Part shown: positions 35,485 through 47,600 of the stretch, in pieces
Numbering within the stretch: position 1 is the stretch's first letter
Layout of the letters: every line of letters starts with the position of its first letter
Origin: Schistosoma mansoni
Lineage: Eukaryota > Platyhelminthes > Trematoda > Strigeidida > Schistosomatidae
Direction: 5' to 3'
NCBI RefSeq assembly: GCF_000237925.1
Contig: NW_017386009.1
Location: 992,001-1,056,000 of the forward strand
DNA: 64,000 bases
Position numbers and translations under genes: made by a program
Notes under the pieces: model-generated
The model's input: only the letters and a program-made list of their open reading frames with translations
Told to the model about the DNA's origin: nothing
Database searches by the model: none

Positions 35485-35975
35485 AGGGGGGTTTTTGTGG
35501 AGATTTAGTAATTTTATAGTTAAGATCATGAGTCAATTGAGGCTAGACCACCATCGAAAACCTGGAAGCACTGGACGGCCGTTTCGTCCTATTATGGGAC
35601 TCCTCAGCAGTGCGCATCCACGAACCCGCTCTCGCGAGATTCGAACCCAGGACCTACCAGTCTCGAGCCGGAGCCCTCAACCGATAGACCACTGAGCTGG
35701 CATCCAACGGTGTTAATGTCTAACCTCAACCAATCCACGAAATTGCGCAACCAACTTCCAATGTACTGAGGTAGATACCTGTCTCTACCTGACATGGATT
35801 AGCTCCACTGGCCACGACTTCTCACTAGAACTCCAGGAATTACCTCAAGGAGCCAGTCACTAGTGAGCATATGATCATTATCACAAGGGGGGTTTTTGTG
35901 GAGATTTAGTAATTTTATAGTTAAGATCATGAGTCAATTGAGGCTAGACCACCATCGAAAACCTGGAAGCATACA
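35485..35975 (-). mobile_element. SINE family C, tandem head-to-tail (1.2 units)
   Basis: A full minus-strand unit (35485-35878, about 394 bases) is followed by the start of a second identical-looking unit (CACAAGGGGGGTTTTTGTGG repeated at 35484 and 35877). The second unit breaks off after ACCTGGAAGCA at 35975. The first unit carries an intact hammerhead (separate entry). Confidence 0.88.
35564..35615 (-). ncRNA. Hammerhead ribozyme (SINE C), fully consensus
   Basis: On the minus strand: helix I CACTG/CAGTG, core CTGAGGA, helix II GTCC/GGAC, GAAA, palindromic helix III ACGGCCGT and GTC triplet, with cleavage expected between 35574 and 35573. Every conserved position that I can check is present. 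It is the best-preserved C ribozyme in the window. Confidence 0.8.
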
Positions 35976-36097
35976 TACAGTTTCCGCTCTATAGCATGAT
36001 CGGTTAATGCGAATACAACAGTTCGTCCACTATACTGGTCGAATAATTTTGAATTTGAAGCTTATCATACTTTTCCAGAAATCATGAAGGTTAAAAC

Positions 36098-36297
36098 TAT
36101 CGAGAGAAGCGCGAGATTGATAGGTCCTGGGTTCGAATCTCGAGAGGCGGGACCGTGGATGCGCACTGTTGAGGAGTCCCACAATAGGATGAAACGGCAG
36201 TCCAGTGCTTCCAAGTTTTCTGTGGTGGTCTAGCTTCAATTGACTCACGATTTTAACTATAAAATTACTGAAATCTCCACAAAAACCCTTCTGACAA
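36098..36297 (+). mobile_element. SINE family C copy, 5' truncated
   Basis: Plus-strand piece from the tRNA-like loop (GGGTTCGAATCTCG) to the tail. The core reads TTGAGGAG (C3 lost) and helix III is broken (GGCAGTC). With the minus-strand copy at 35485 it brackets an unrelated ~120-base insert in inverted arrangement. Confidence 0.75.
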
Positions 36298-36562
36298 GAG
36301 AAGCATAATTAAACTTTATTTAACAATGGACCTTGACCCACTTGAGTTGAACACAAATTACAGCCTTTATCAGAATCCCTAAAAGTGTTAAATTGTGAAC
36401 TTTGGTTTAGTAAATAATGTGTTAATGTGAAAAAAATGAAAATAAAATTTGAATACATTTTATGGTGTTTGTGTAAGGATGGCTCGTTGGTAAACTCAAG
36501 GAAGCCTCAAGAAGCTTAGAAAGATCCGAAGATATTCCATCCAATCACCACTAGAGGAACAT

Positions 36563-37093
36563 TCTATTATTATTATTATTTAAACACATAAATATTGGTA
36601 CAAGGAAGAACCAGATACATATGCGCCACACAAATCCCATTTGATTTGTGTGAAGGCTGTGATACTGACTGGGTGCCCAAACTGAAGCAGGTGGTTTTCT
36701 TAGGGGGCCACACCTCGAGCCTTTGACATAAAGGTCTGATCCCTCAGGCAGTGGAGCAACGTAAGGAGATGCAGTCCCATGGTAGCCGGTGACCAGCGAT
36801 TGATTCATACGCCATTTGTTCCCTCAGGATACTGGAGCCAGCTCATGTGCACCATTGGTTTGGAATCAGGGTTTTCTAACTCCCCTAGGTAGACTTTCCG
36901 TGTTCACGAACCCGGTTAAAGCGCCGGGCACTCGCTTCTCGTCCTCTCAATTTCGTAAACAACAGTAATGCCACGAGAAGTCAGTGAGTAGAACTTCAAT
37001 GACAGAGGCTATATACGCGTGGCCATGTGAGAGCATTTGAAGAGGGAGAGCAAACTTTCCCCACTCTCGGCCCTACCAGGGCATTTGGAGGAA
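36563..37093 (-). repeat. Dispersed repeat F, copy 4
   Basis: Minus-strand F copy with an ATTATTATTATT tail at its low-coordinate end. The tail supports 3'-primed insertion. Confidence 0.75.
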
Positions 37094-37946
37094 CATTCTA
37101 GAATGTCGATGTATAGCTTCCCTATTGGATGGATTAGCAAGATCCCCTATGTGCCTATTGACTGTCCGAAATGATGATTTACTTCAGCCAAAAACTATAA
37201 ATACATGAGATTCTTGTCCTATATTTGACACTGTGTTGGGAATAACATTCCTACTTACTAATCTTCTGTCTTCTCTCTTGCGACGTCACGAGTCCGATCA
37301 TTCAAGTAGTCTAGTAGTACGCGGCATATCAAGAATCTAATCAATTTATAGCATAAATAGGATGATGAAAATACTTGTGGTGAAGAAACTTGAGGTTTCC
37401 AATGCTTGTTTAGTGTAAACTTTAGAATCTTAGTAACTGATAGATATAATTCAAAATTTGACTTACACGTTATTCTATCGAGATTGAATTCGGTTCGATG
37501 TCTTTCGCTGACAGTTATCTTCTCATTATCTATACATCTAGTTTGATTGGTTTTACCCACTGACTCATCAGTTCATTGTGTTTGTTGATAGAGTTATTGA
37601 TTCAGTTCATGATACACTCTTATCAGAACATAGATATCAACCAACCAGGATCAAAGAATTTGAATATGTCTCCACTGAACAAGTTCTATTTTTCCTGGTA
37701 AACTACTGATAAGTCTCTGCTTAAACAAGAGTAAAGCATCATATGATATTTAGACTAGTGTTAGTTAAGAAGAAGCAAACAGAATAGTTGTAATAGGATA
37801 ACAGCTTTATCAATCCTTAATTGTTGACTGTATCGAGCAAATGTATTTTACCATTTGACTTACAAACTGCTTTATTTCAATGTCGACTCTTAGTAACAAT
37901 AATAAATATAATTTGCTAACACTTGAATGGCTGAACAAAACCAGTT
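37094..37946. other. No feature recognised
   Basis: A 100-residue minus-strand open frame (37258-37560) has no recognisable domain and no splice context. I do not support it as a gene. Confidence 0.4.
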
Positions 37947-38395
37947 AGGCAATACGCACAGTATGCACATATGCCAATTGGAAACTGACCAGTTGCAGTC
38001 CTAACACATCGATGGGAAGATTCAAACAGATAACACTAAGTGAATTTAAACTTCACCCCATCGCACAAGCAAGTGGTATCAGGACTCAGTGGCCAAGTGG
38101 ATAACACGATGGCGTTTGTAGCGAACGGTACTGTGTTCGAGTTCCTCCCAGAGTGAACATCAACAACTCTGAGATGCAGGTACATGCAGCTGACGAGTCG
38201 AAAATAGGACGAAACGCGCGTCCTGGATTCCACTTCTAGCTACTATCCATCTCTGCTTACCATGCTTGTGAATTAAGGCTATATTGAGGCGATACGCACA
38301 GTATGCAGGTATGCCAATTAGAGACTGACCAGTTGCAGTCCTAACACATCAATGGGAAGATTCAAACAAACAGTACTAAATGAATTTAAAACCAG
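37947..38395 (+). mobile_element. SINE family A, tandem 1.3 units
   Basis: Starts in the 3' tail of one unit (GCAATACGCACAGTATGCAC), continues through a complete unit (A box TGGCCAAGTGG, B-box region with a small insertion, ribozyme, tail) and ends ACAGTACTAAATGAATTTAA. Head-to-tail overlap of units, as in the 30200 array. Confidence 0.85.
38182..38233 (+). ncRNA. Hammerhead ribozyme (SINE A, Smα type), core intact
   Basis: Core CTGACGA at 38190, GAAA, palindromic helix III ACGCGCGT and GTC ending at 38222. Helix II is shortened (GTC/GAC with a GAAAATAG loop) relative to the family GTCCC/AGGAC, and helix I has a mismatch (ATGCAG for ATCCAG). Probably weak but the closest to functional of the A copies here. 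Confidence 0.7.
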
Positions 38396-39061
38396 TTATT
38401 AGTGGTTGATAACTCTGACATAATGGCAGATCATAAATATTTTCTGTTTCTGAATCCTACTACTGTGATAAAATAAAACGATTCCTGATTGAGACTATAC
38501 CAACATTAGACTAGATACTAACCACTCATTGAACTCTCTCGTGCATGCTATTGAATGTGCGGTGGTAGCTATCTGAGAATGCTTTGAACCGGCCACTATC
38601 ATTCAACATATAGTCTTCCACAGATTAGTGAATTTTAACACTCGTTCACAGCAAACTGTGTATCAGCAGATCGACTTATGTGACATCCTGTATGAAATCG
38701 GTTATAAATGAATATGTATCATCACGTTGGAGTGAAAATTTCAATAAATTTAATAGGACTGAACGACAAATGTTGCACACAAATAGACGATCTTCATGAG
38801 AATATACCGAAACATGGGAATATTGACTAAAGTTGACAGGGTTAGAAATTAATTGATCACACTATGAGGTAGTTGGACGTAGGCTAATCATATTTAAGAA
38901 TCATAGGAGTTCAGGCTACTTAAACAAATGAACGAATGAATTAGAAAGGACTGGAAATTGTTACAAACGAAGTAAGGGAAAACCTGAAAAAATGTGATGT
39001 GATTAATTAAGAGTAATGAAAGATTTACGACTGTGATGAGTGTATGATCGTTTCAGTAAAT
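38396..39061. other. No feature recognised
   Basis: AT-rich stretch with no supported exon, repeat or RNA gene. Confidence 0.35.
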
Positions 39062-39850
39062 TTATGAATGTCACCTTACTTACTTACTTACGCCTATTAC
39101 TACTAATGGAACATAGGCCGCCGACCAGCATTCTCCAACCCACTCTGTCCTGGACCTTCCTTTCTACTTCTATTCATTTGTTGTTCATTCTTCTCATGTC
39201 TGTCTCCATTTCTCGGCGTAATGTGTTCTTCGGTCTTTCTCTTCTCCTTTGACCTTCACGATTCCATGTAGGGGCTTGTCTTGTGACGCAGTTGGGTGAT
39301 TTCCTCAATGTGTGTCCTATCCACTTCCAGCACTTCTTCCTGCTTTCTTCCTCCACTGGATGGAATCTGGTTTGTTGTCTCCCACAGTAGGTTGTTGCTG
39401 ATAGTGTCTGGTCATCGGATCCGAAGTATCTTGTGTAGACAACTGTGGATAAACACTTGTATCTTCTGGATTATGGCTTTCGTATTTCTCCAAGTTTCCT
39501 TTTTATACAGTATAACTGTCCTGATATTTGTATTGAAAATTCTGATGTTGGTGTTGGTTGACAATTGTTTTGAGTTGCGGATGTTTTTCAGTTGTAAATA
39601 TGCTGCTCTTGCTTTGCCGATTTACGCCTTCGCATCTGCATCTGATCCACCGTGTTTATCGATGATGCTGCTCAGATATGTAAAGGTTTTTACATCCTCG
39701 AAAGCTTCTCCGTCAAGTGTGATTTGAGTGGTGCATGTCATGTTGTATCGGAGAACCTTGTTTTTCCCTTTTTTTATATTGAGACCTACTGCTGCTGAGG
39801 CTGCTGCTACACTGGTCGTCTTCTCCTAAATTTGTTGTTGCATGTGAGAT
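39062..39850 (-). mobile_element. LINE D 3' part
   Basis: Minus-strand copy of the D C-terminal region and 3' end. The tail is seen as CTTACTTACTTACTTACG at its low-coordinate end. The encoded segment [14 protein letters not shown] is identical to that of the 32296 copy, so the two copies are recent relatives. It is 5' truncated within the RT. Confidence 0.85.
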
Positions 39851-40682
39851 AGAAGCTACATCCTAACTATCCACTGTATCCCATTCTCCCCTCCCCCCAG
39901 CCCCCAAACAGTAGAGTTCACCCTTTTAATATTATGTTCCTCAGATTACAATTTTCACCAATATCCCATTAGATTTTCGAAAAGAAAAATCTATCTGATA
40001 ACCAGTTTTTTAATGGAAGTATAATCATTTATTCATTCAAATAGATTATAAAAATATCTTCAGTATGTAAAACTTTCAACTTTAAGAATAATATTACTTA
40101 GAACTGTTATAACTTGTGGCCGAGTGGATGCCTTGTTAACGTATGACTTGATAAAACCGCCAATCAGAGAGCAGCGAATTATTGATTGGAACAGTGATAC
40201 ACGAAAACCGTACTAACAGTCTAGAGTGTGTATCGATCCTACTATCTGCCTAGCCCAGCCAGTTAAGTCCAGAACACAAATAACAGCCTTCTGCAATATG
40301 AATCACTATTCTAAAACATACTGGGTTTATATACCAATTAAACAGACCACATCGTACCATAAAATAGAAAATAATATTTGTACAAGATTTAGCTAAATGT
40401 GGCTGTGAATAGGGGAAACACTAATTAATAGACTGGGTATAACTCAAGAACGGTAAATCGTCTAATAATAGTCTATAGGTCAAAATAAAGCTTATCATAA
40501 GAGGGACACGAATATGAATAGTTTAGTTACTTAACCACTATACAATAGGAAATATACATATCATATTGGTCCATAAATAGTTCTCAAAAGTTATCATTCA
40601 TAATTCACCAGGTGATATAACAAAAACAATAAACTAATAAAATTTTAAAAATGAAAAAAAATGAAGAATCTATTTCTAAAAA
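39851..40682. other. No feature recognised
   Basis: AT-rich stretch. Nothing supportable apart from a short C-rich run at about 39885-39905. Confidence 0.35.
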
Positions 40683-41072
40683 ACATCCATGGGAAGATTC
40701 AAACAAATAATACTAAGTGAATTTAAACTTCATCCCATCGCACAAGCAAGTGACTATCAGAACTCAGTGACCGAGTGGATAACGCGGTGGCGTTTGTAGC
40801 GAACGGTACTGTGTTCGAGTTCCTCCCAGAGTGAACATCAACAACTCTGAGATGCATGCACATCCAGCTGACGGGTCCCAAATAGGACGAAACGCGCGTC
40901 AAACTGAATTCCACTACTAGCCACTATCCATCTCTGCTTACCATGCTTGTGAATTAAGGCTATATTGAGGCGATACGCACAGTATGCAGGTATGCCAATT
41001 AGAGACTGACCAGTTGTAGTCCTAACTCATCGATGGGAAGATTCAAAAAAACAGTACTAAATGAATTTAGAA
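40683..41072 (+). mobile_element. SINE family A, tandem 1.1 units, AAA subfamily
   Basis: Begins in a preceding unit's tail (CATGGGAAGATTCAAACAAA), then a complete unit. The ribozyme core is CTGACGGG (A9 lost) and the GTC triplet is followed by AAA, as in 31650-31792. Its tail is almost identical to that at 37947-38395. Confidence 0.82.
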
Positions 41073-41099
41073 TCTATTTCATTCATGTAATACAGTCTA

Positions 41100-41440
41100 A
41101 CTGATTAAAAAGAAAAACCAAAAAAAACAAGAAAAAAAATGAAACAACAACAACCAGTTTTACACTTTAATCTGATTCACATTCATGTTCATTTTAACTC
41201 AAATGATACGATATAAACAACAACAACAACGACAACAACCAAAAAACGACTATTGTACATTGAACTTGTTCCTGTTCTGATAAATATTTAGAAAAAAAAC
41301 AAAAAAAACACAATCACACACACGCACACGCAAACAAACACGCACGCACGCACAAACAAACAAATAAGTTAATGGTGTTGGTGATGATGACGATGACATA
41401 GTGATAGAATGATTTCTTCGTCTTAGATACAAAGTCCATG
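41100..41440. repeat. Low-complexity A/CA-rich tract upstream of legumain exon 1
   Basis: A-rich runs, CAACAACAAC and CACACACGCACAC-like simple repeats. The open frame over it is low-complexity and not coding. Confidence 0.7.
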
Positions 41441-41488
41441 AAGGGGGTATAGTCTATTGAATAATAAAGTAGTTCATTACGTTTTTAC

Positions 41489-41494
41489 TATAAA
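41489..41494 (+). promoter_or_regulatory. Possible TATA box of the legumain gene
   Basis: TATAAA lies 64 bases upstream of the legumain ATG. Position alone supports it; schistosome promoters are poorly defined, so this is tentative. Confidence 0.3.
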
Positions 41495-41552
41495 TTCTCA
41501 ATAGTATTTTCTCAATATTCAAATACATTAAAACACCACCACCATTATTGAT

Positions 41553-41687
41553 ATGATGCTATTCTCTTTATTTCTTATTAGCATCTTACATATTCTATTA
41601 GTCAAATGTCAATTAGATACAAATTATGAAGTATCCGATGAAACTGTTAGTGATAATAATAAATGGGCTGTATTAGTAGCTGGATCT
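41553..41687 (+). CDS. LGMN: Legumain exon 1: signal peptide and N-terminus
   Basis: [12 protein letters not shown] opens a clear hydrophobic signal peptide, followed by the propeptide ([11 protein letters not shown]) and KWAVLVAGS, the first strand of the caspase-like fold. Homology stops exactly at GGATCT. The next bases (CAATTGAATTAG) give a stop and contain no GT donor at the expected place, so the exon looks cut by unrelated sequence. A second Met lies immediately after the first. Confidence 0.88.
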
Positions 41688-44600
41688 CAATTGAATTAGT
41701 TCAGTTAATCCAATCCATCGGGTGGCATGGCTCAGCCTTGCAAGCATGGTCAATCTGTATGAATTGTATTTATTCATATTAAACCTATTGTTCTATCTCC
41801 AGCTTGAATTTGTCCTTTACCATACATTGGTGATTGTTATGATGCGATGAGTCGTTGTAGACAATGATGTTACTTCAACGTAAGATCTTGTAGATTGATG
41901 ATAATAATTATTATATATTTCTGCAAGGGCAGGTACATACCGTTTTTACAGACGTGATCTACGAGTTACAACATATACTGGTTCGCAGTATGTATCCCAA
42001 GCAGGATGCACCTTCACCATTGCAAACGATTTTGAGCCATGTCATTCAAGGTCTCTAACCAACCATTGCTATCATCTCGCGAACCCCAACCAGGAAGTCT
42101 ACACCTACCAACATGGATCAGTCCACTTGTCAGTGACTTCATGGATTTGTGACACGTTTTGGTTTGGCCGCCCCTAGCTTTCTTCCAACCTACTCCTACA
42201 CCGGCCATAAAACACTGCACGTCGGGGCAGTCGGTGAATGGGCATACGTAACACGTGTCCCAGACATCTCAACTGATGAAGTTTCACTACTTTATACATC
42301 GATTTCCCATCCTTACCTAGTACCCGTTTCCTAACAACTGCATTACTTACTCGGTGGTCCCAGGATATACGAGCAATGCTTGGAAGACATCTATGAATCG
42401 AAAAATAGTAGCCTACGAATATCCTCTACTCTTATCGGCCATGTTTCACTGCCATAAAGTAAGACGGAACGAACTGCTGCACAGTAAACTCGTCCTTTTG
42501 TTGCTAGACGGATATCTCGCCTACACCATAAATGATGCAAGTTGGCGAAAGCTAGACGAGCCTTCTGTATCCGTGCTAAGATTTCGTTACATACCAGACC
42601 ACAAGAGCTGATCAGACTCCCAAGATAAGTGAAGCAGTCAACACGCTCAACTACTTCACTCCCTATCATTATTTCAGGTGTCGATGCAACCCAACCCTGA
42701 AGTAACATTTTGCACTTCGAGGGGGAGAATCGCATTCCGAACATGCCTGCATAGTTGCTTATAGTGGTCAGAAGGATCTGCGGTTTGTCAACGTCTTCTC
42801 CAAATAGAACTATGTCGTCGGCGTATTCTAAGTCAACAAGTGAGTCTCCCGGTAAAAGTTCAACTCCTGGAGATTTAGATGAAAGTGTTATCTCTAAAAG
42901 CATCTCGATGACAAAGTTAAACAAGAATGAGGAGAGTGGACAGCCCTGATGAATACCACTTGAGGTAACCAATTCTGATGACAGTTCGCCATAAGCTCTT
43001 ACTCGGTCAGATGGTTCGAGTAGAGAGCCTTTATGAGNNNNNNNNNNNNNNNNNNNNNNNNNNNNNNNNNNNNNNNNNNNNNNNNNNNNNNNNNNNNNNN
43101 NNNNNNNNNNNNNNNNNNNNNNNNNNNNNNNNNNNNNNNNNNNNNNNNNNNNNNNNNNNNNNNNNNNNNNNNNNNNNNNNNNNNNNNNNNNNNNNNNNNN
43201 NNNNNNNNNNNNNNNNNNNNNNNNNNNNNNNNNNNNNTGTGCTGTCCGGCTAAATGGCTCCGTAAGAACTCGGAAGGATAGGGACACACGTCGTTGCCTT
43301 TTCGTCGTTTCTGCCTACGCTCCCACTGACTGCAGCCATGATGAAGTGAAAGATGACTTTTACAGAAAGCTCTCTGAGCTTCTTCAGAAAGCTAAGCGCT
43401 CAGACATAGTAGTCGTAGCGGGTGACTTTAATGCCCAGGTAGGCAGCTTAAATCAAACAGAAAGACATTTAGGTGGGTGTTTTAGTATTCCGGCTCAACG
43501 AACCGATAATGGTGATCGTCTGTTGCAACTATGCTCAGACAATCGTTTATTTTCAGCAAGCACTAATTTTAAGCATAAGGAGAGACATCGTCTAACACGG
43601 CGACCACCTGCACCAAACCAACGATGGACTCAAATAGACCATATTGTCATCAGTCATCGTTGGAGAGGCTCAATAGAAGATTGTCGCTCGTATTGGAATA
43701 CTTGTTTAGACTCTGATCACGCTTTAATACGAGCGCGAATTTGTCTGCGCCTCAATGGACGCAGGAAAATTACACTAAGAAGACCCATTAGGATTGAACT
43801 GGGGGACGAGAAAGCCAAATGCGAATTCCAGAAACAACTGAGTTCACATCTAGGCAGTTCTGTAAACAAGACTGACCCAGATGCCGCTTGGAAAGACATA
43901 CGAACAGCTGTGGAAACAGCAGTAACATCTATTAGTTATTTAAACCATAGGGCTCCAAAAAACCAATGGATTTCTTCTAAGTCTATTTCACTGATGGATT
44001 CGCGTAAACTCATCCCATCAGGCTCTGAACATGACGAAGAGCGTAAACAAATTAGATCTAGGTTAACTAAAAGTCTAAGGAACGATCGTGAGCAGTGGTG
44101 GGCAACGAAAGCAAAAGAGATGGAAAAGGCAGCGGCTGTAGGCAACACCAGGCAACTATTCAGACTAATAAAAGAAACCGGAATTAAGAAGTCAAGTGTA
44201 AGTGAGACAATCTCGGAAAAAGACGGAACCCTTATCTGTTCTCAACCCAAACGTTTAGAACGATGGGCGGAACACTTTAAGGAGCAGTTTAGCTGGCCTT
44301 CAGCTACTGCACAACTACCCACTATTCCCAGAAAACCTGAATGGATCATTGAAGTAGACCCCCCAACCCTACTTGAAGTTCAAAAGCCTATAAGTAATCT
44401 GAAACGAGGAAGAGCAGCTGGTCCAGATGGATTGGTTCCAGAGGTCTTTAAATATGGTGGTCCAATTTTAGCGATTAGGTTGACTAATATTCTGGCTAAA
44501 ATCTGGGAGACGGATGTAATCCCATCCGACTGGTCACAATCACTGATTGTCCCAATATATAAAAAGCGGTCAAAATCATCCTGTGATAACCATAGAGGGA

Positions 44601-47600
44601 TTAGTCTGACTAACATAGCATCTAAAATACTAGCCTCAATAATTATCAGGCGCCTAACTAAGACTCGTGAACTGCAAACACGAGAAAATCAGGCTGGCTT
44701 CAAACCTGGTCGTGGCTGTATCGACCACATATTCACCATTCGTCAAGTTTTAGAGCACAGACACGCTTATCGGTGTCCGACAATGATAGTTTTTCTTGAC
44801 TTGAAAGCAGCATTTGACTCTGTAGACTGAGAGGTTCTGTGGCAGTGTCTGTCATTAAAAGGTGTACCTGAGAAGTACATAAACCTTGTGAAGGCTCTTT
44901 ACTCGAACACTATTAGTCGAGTAAGAGCTTATGGCGAACTGTCATATGATTTTACAACCTCAAGTGGTGTCCGTCAAGGCTATCCACTATCCCCATTTTG
45001 TTTAACTTCATTATAGACCTGTTGCTTGAAATAACACTCTCGTCGACTGAATCTACAGGAATTGATCTCCTACCAGGGGGACCACTAAGCGACTTAGAAT
45101 ACGCAGATGACATAGTCCTGTTTGGTGAAGACGCTGACAAAATGCAGAGTCTTCTGTTGGAACTCAGTAATAATGCCAGGATGTTTGGGGTGCGTTTCTC
45201 CCCATCCAAATGTAAATTGTTACTCCAGGACTGGCCTGCGTCAACACCTGAACTAAGGATAGGGAGTGAAGTAGTTGAACGCGTCGACAACTTCACTTAT
45301 CTCAGAAGTCTGATCAGTCCTAATAGGTTGGTGTCTGACGAAATCTCAGCACGGATTCAAAAAGCTCGTTTGGCTTTTGCCAACTTACGTCACCTATGGC
45401 GAAGACGAGATATCCGTCTATCAATTAAGGCACGAGTATACTGCGCAGCAGTTCATTCTCTTCTACTTTACGGCTGCGAAACATGGCCATTAAGAGTAGA
45501 AGATGCTCGTAAGTTATTAGTTTTTGACCACAGATGCCTTAGAAATGTTGCTCGCATCTACTGGGATCACCGAGGAAGTAATAGTGAGGTTAGACGCAGG
45601 GTATTAGGCAACGATGGTAAATCAGTTGATAAGGTGATGAATCTTCATCGAATGAGATGGTTGGGCCATGTGTTACGTATGCCTGAACACCGATTACCAC
45701 GACGCGCTATGATGACTAGTACTGGGGATTGTTGGAAGAGAGTTAGGGGCGGCCAAACCAAAACATGGCATCAGTGTTTGAAGTCACTAACTTCTAGTCT
45801 GAGCCATGTTGGCAGATGCAGACTACCTGGTTGCGGTCCGCGTGACTATCGTAACCAATGGTTAGAGACTCTGTGTGACATGGCTCAGAATCGATCACAA
45901 TGGCGTAGGTGTATACACTCTTTATCTTCCCTTAAACCTTGAGATTAAAATTGATTCATAACGTTCTTCCTTCCTATACTATATATCCTTATATACAATC
46001 TTTCTTTATGTACCACCACTAAATTAACTACTATGAATCCGGTGTTCGTCTTGTTGTGCTAACGAGGTATGGCAACTTGGACCGATGCATGTGTAGTGGA
46101 TGTCGAGTCGTGGACGGACTATGATCACCACTACTATTCGATTACGCGTCCAAAAACGACTTGGTTCCCTTGATAGCCCGTAAATCAGAAGGCTTTACTA
46201 GTCCAGATCAAGTATATTTATTGGCGATCTCGTGGTATCGAAATAATACCGAGACGTGCCAAAGGGTACAGGCGAAATGGGCAGTGCGTGAGCAAGTTCG
46301 AGCCAAACAAGGCGGATAGCGAAACAAGAAGTGAAACTGATACAGTTAAACAAATACAGTAAAACAATCTCTGGTACAATTGGTTACAATAATAATAATT
46401 GTTTCTGTTATTCCAATCGTGTTCTTATCGAGACTGGCCGGTCACTACAGGAGCCCCCCGCTAGAAAGGGTTTACACTTTCGATACGTAGCGGTTTCGTT
46501 CGTGGGACCGATCGCGAAACGTGCAATTGTAGGACGAAGGCGTTGGCAGAACAGGAAGTGATCGTTGATCCTCGAGTTGCCACCAAAAGTCTTTGACGTA
46601 GAACGGTACCAGAAGGAACGTGCTGTATTGATTGCTTGGATTAGCATGCTACACCAGAGTGGTTTGTATCCAGAATCTGAAGGTTGCGTTCGTAGAGGTC
46701 CGGACCAGAAACGCTGCAGACGTAGGACGAAACCAGATTGAGCCAAGGAGCCAGATGCGACCAGGATAACCATGTTCGGGACCAAATGTATATCATACGT
46801 ATTTGGAGCCAGAGAGATCGACTGAGTGCGTTGACTATAGCGTGGGTGATCAGGCCAGCTTTCGCCAAGATTGACTGACGTCGACAATACCAGAACAGCG
46901 ATGGTCAGAGGCGTAGGCTCGGGGTAAACAAAAATAATGAAACAAAAAAGAGAAAAGTGTAGCTTTCGTGTAGTATAGGGGTAGGTTCCTATACTGTGTC
47001 CGTAGTTGGTTATGAGGTTAGTCGAGAAAGCGTACGGGTAAACGTACTCGGCGACCAGAACGTGAGACGGTAGTCTCGTTCGAACCTCGTGAGCCTGCAA
47101 CTTCATCCGCAGTCAAGGGCGGTGTGGTCTGCAGGTCTGGACGTGAGACGGAAGTCTCGTCCGTAGACGGGGCAGATGACACGTGCTGTTGACTGGGACG
47201 TGAGAATGAGGTCTCAGGTGCATCTAGCGTGGGATCCGAAGTAGATGTAGAAATCCCGCTAGAAGCTCTGATGGGTCTAACATTGGGTCTCGGCTTATCA
47301 GGTATAGCACTGTCATCGACGTGTGCTGGCTTGAGACGATCAATGCTGACTGTTTCGATGCGGCCACGTCGATCAACCTTGAAGGTCTTTTCGTGACGGG
47401 AAATCACGTGAAAAGGTCCTTCGTAAGGCTGTTGTAGAGGTTTGCGTACCGAATCTACTCGTATGAAAACATGTGAACAGGTAGATAACTCTCGAGGGAG
47501 AGCGACCTGTCGATGTTGTATACGAGTTGACACCAGAGTCAGTGTTCGCATGAATGCGGACAGTCGTTGGACGTAGTCTGATTCGCCGAACTTAGTGCTG

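Noticed and set aside
37258-37560. 100-residue minus-strand ORF
   Set aside because: No recognisable motif, no splice or promoter context, and AT-rich codon use typical of chance frames.
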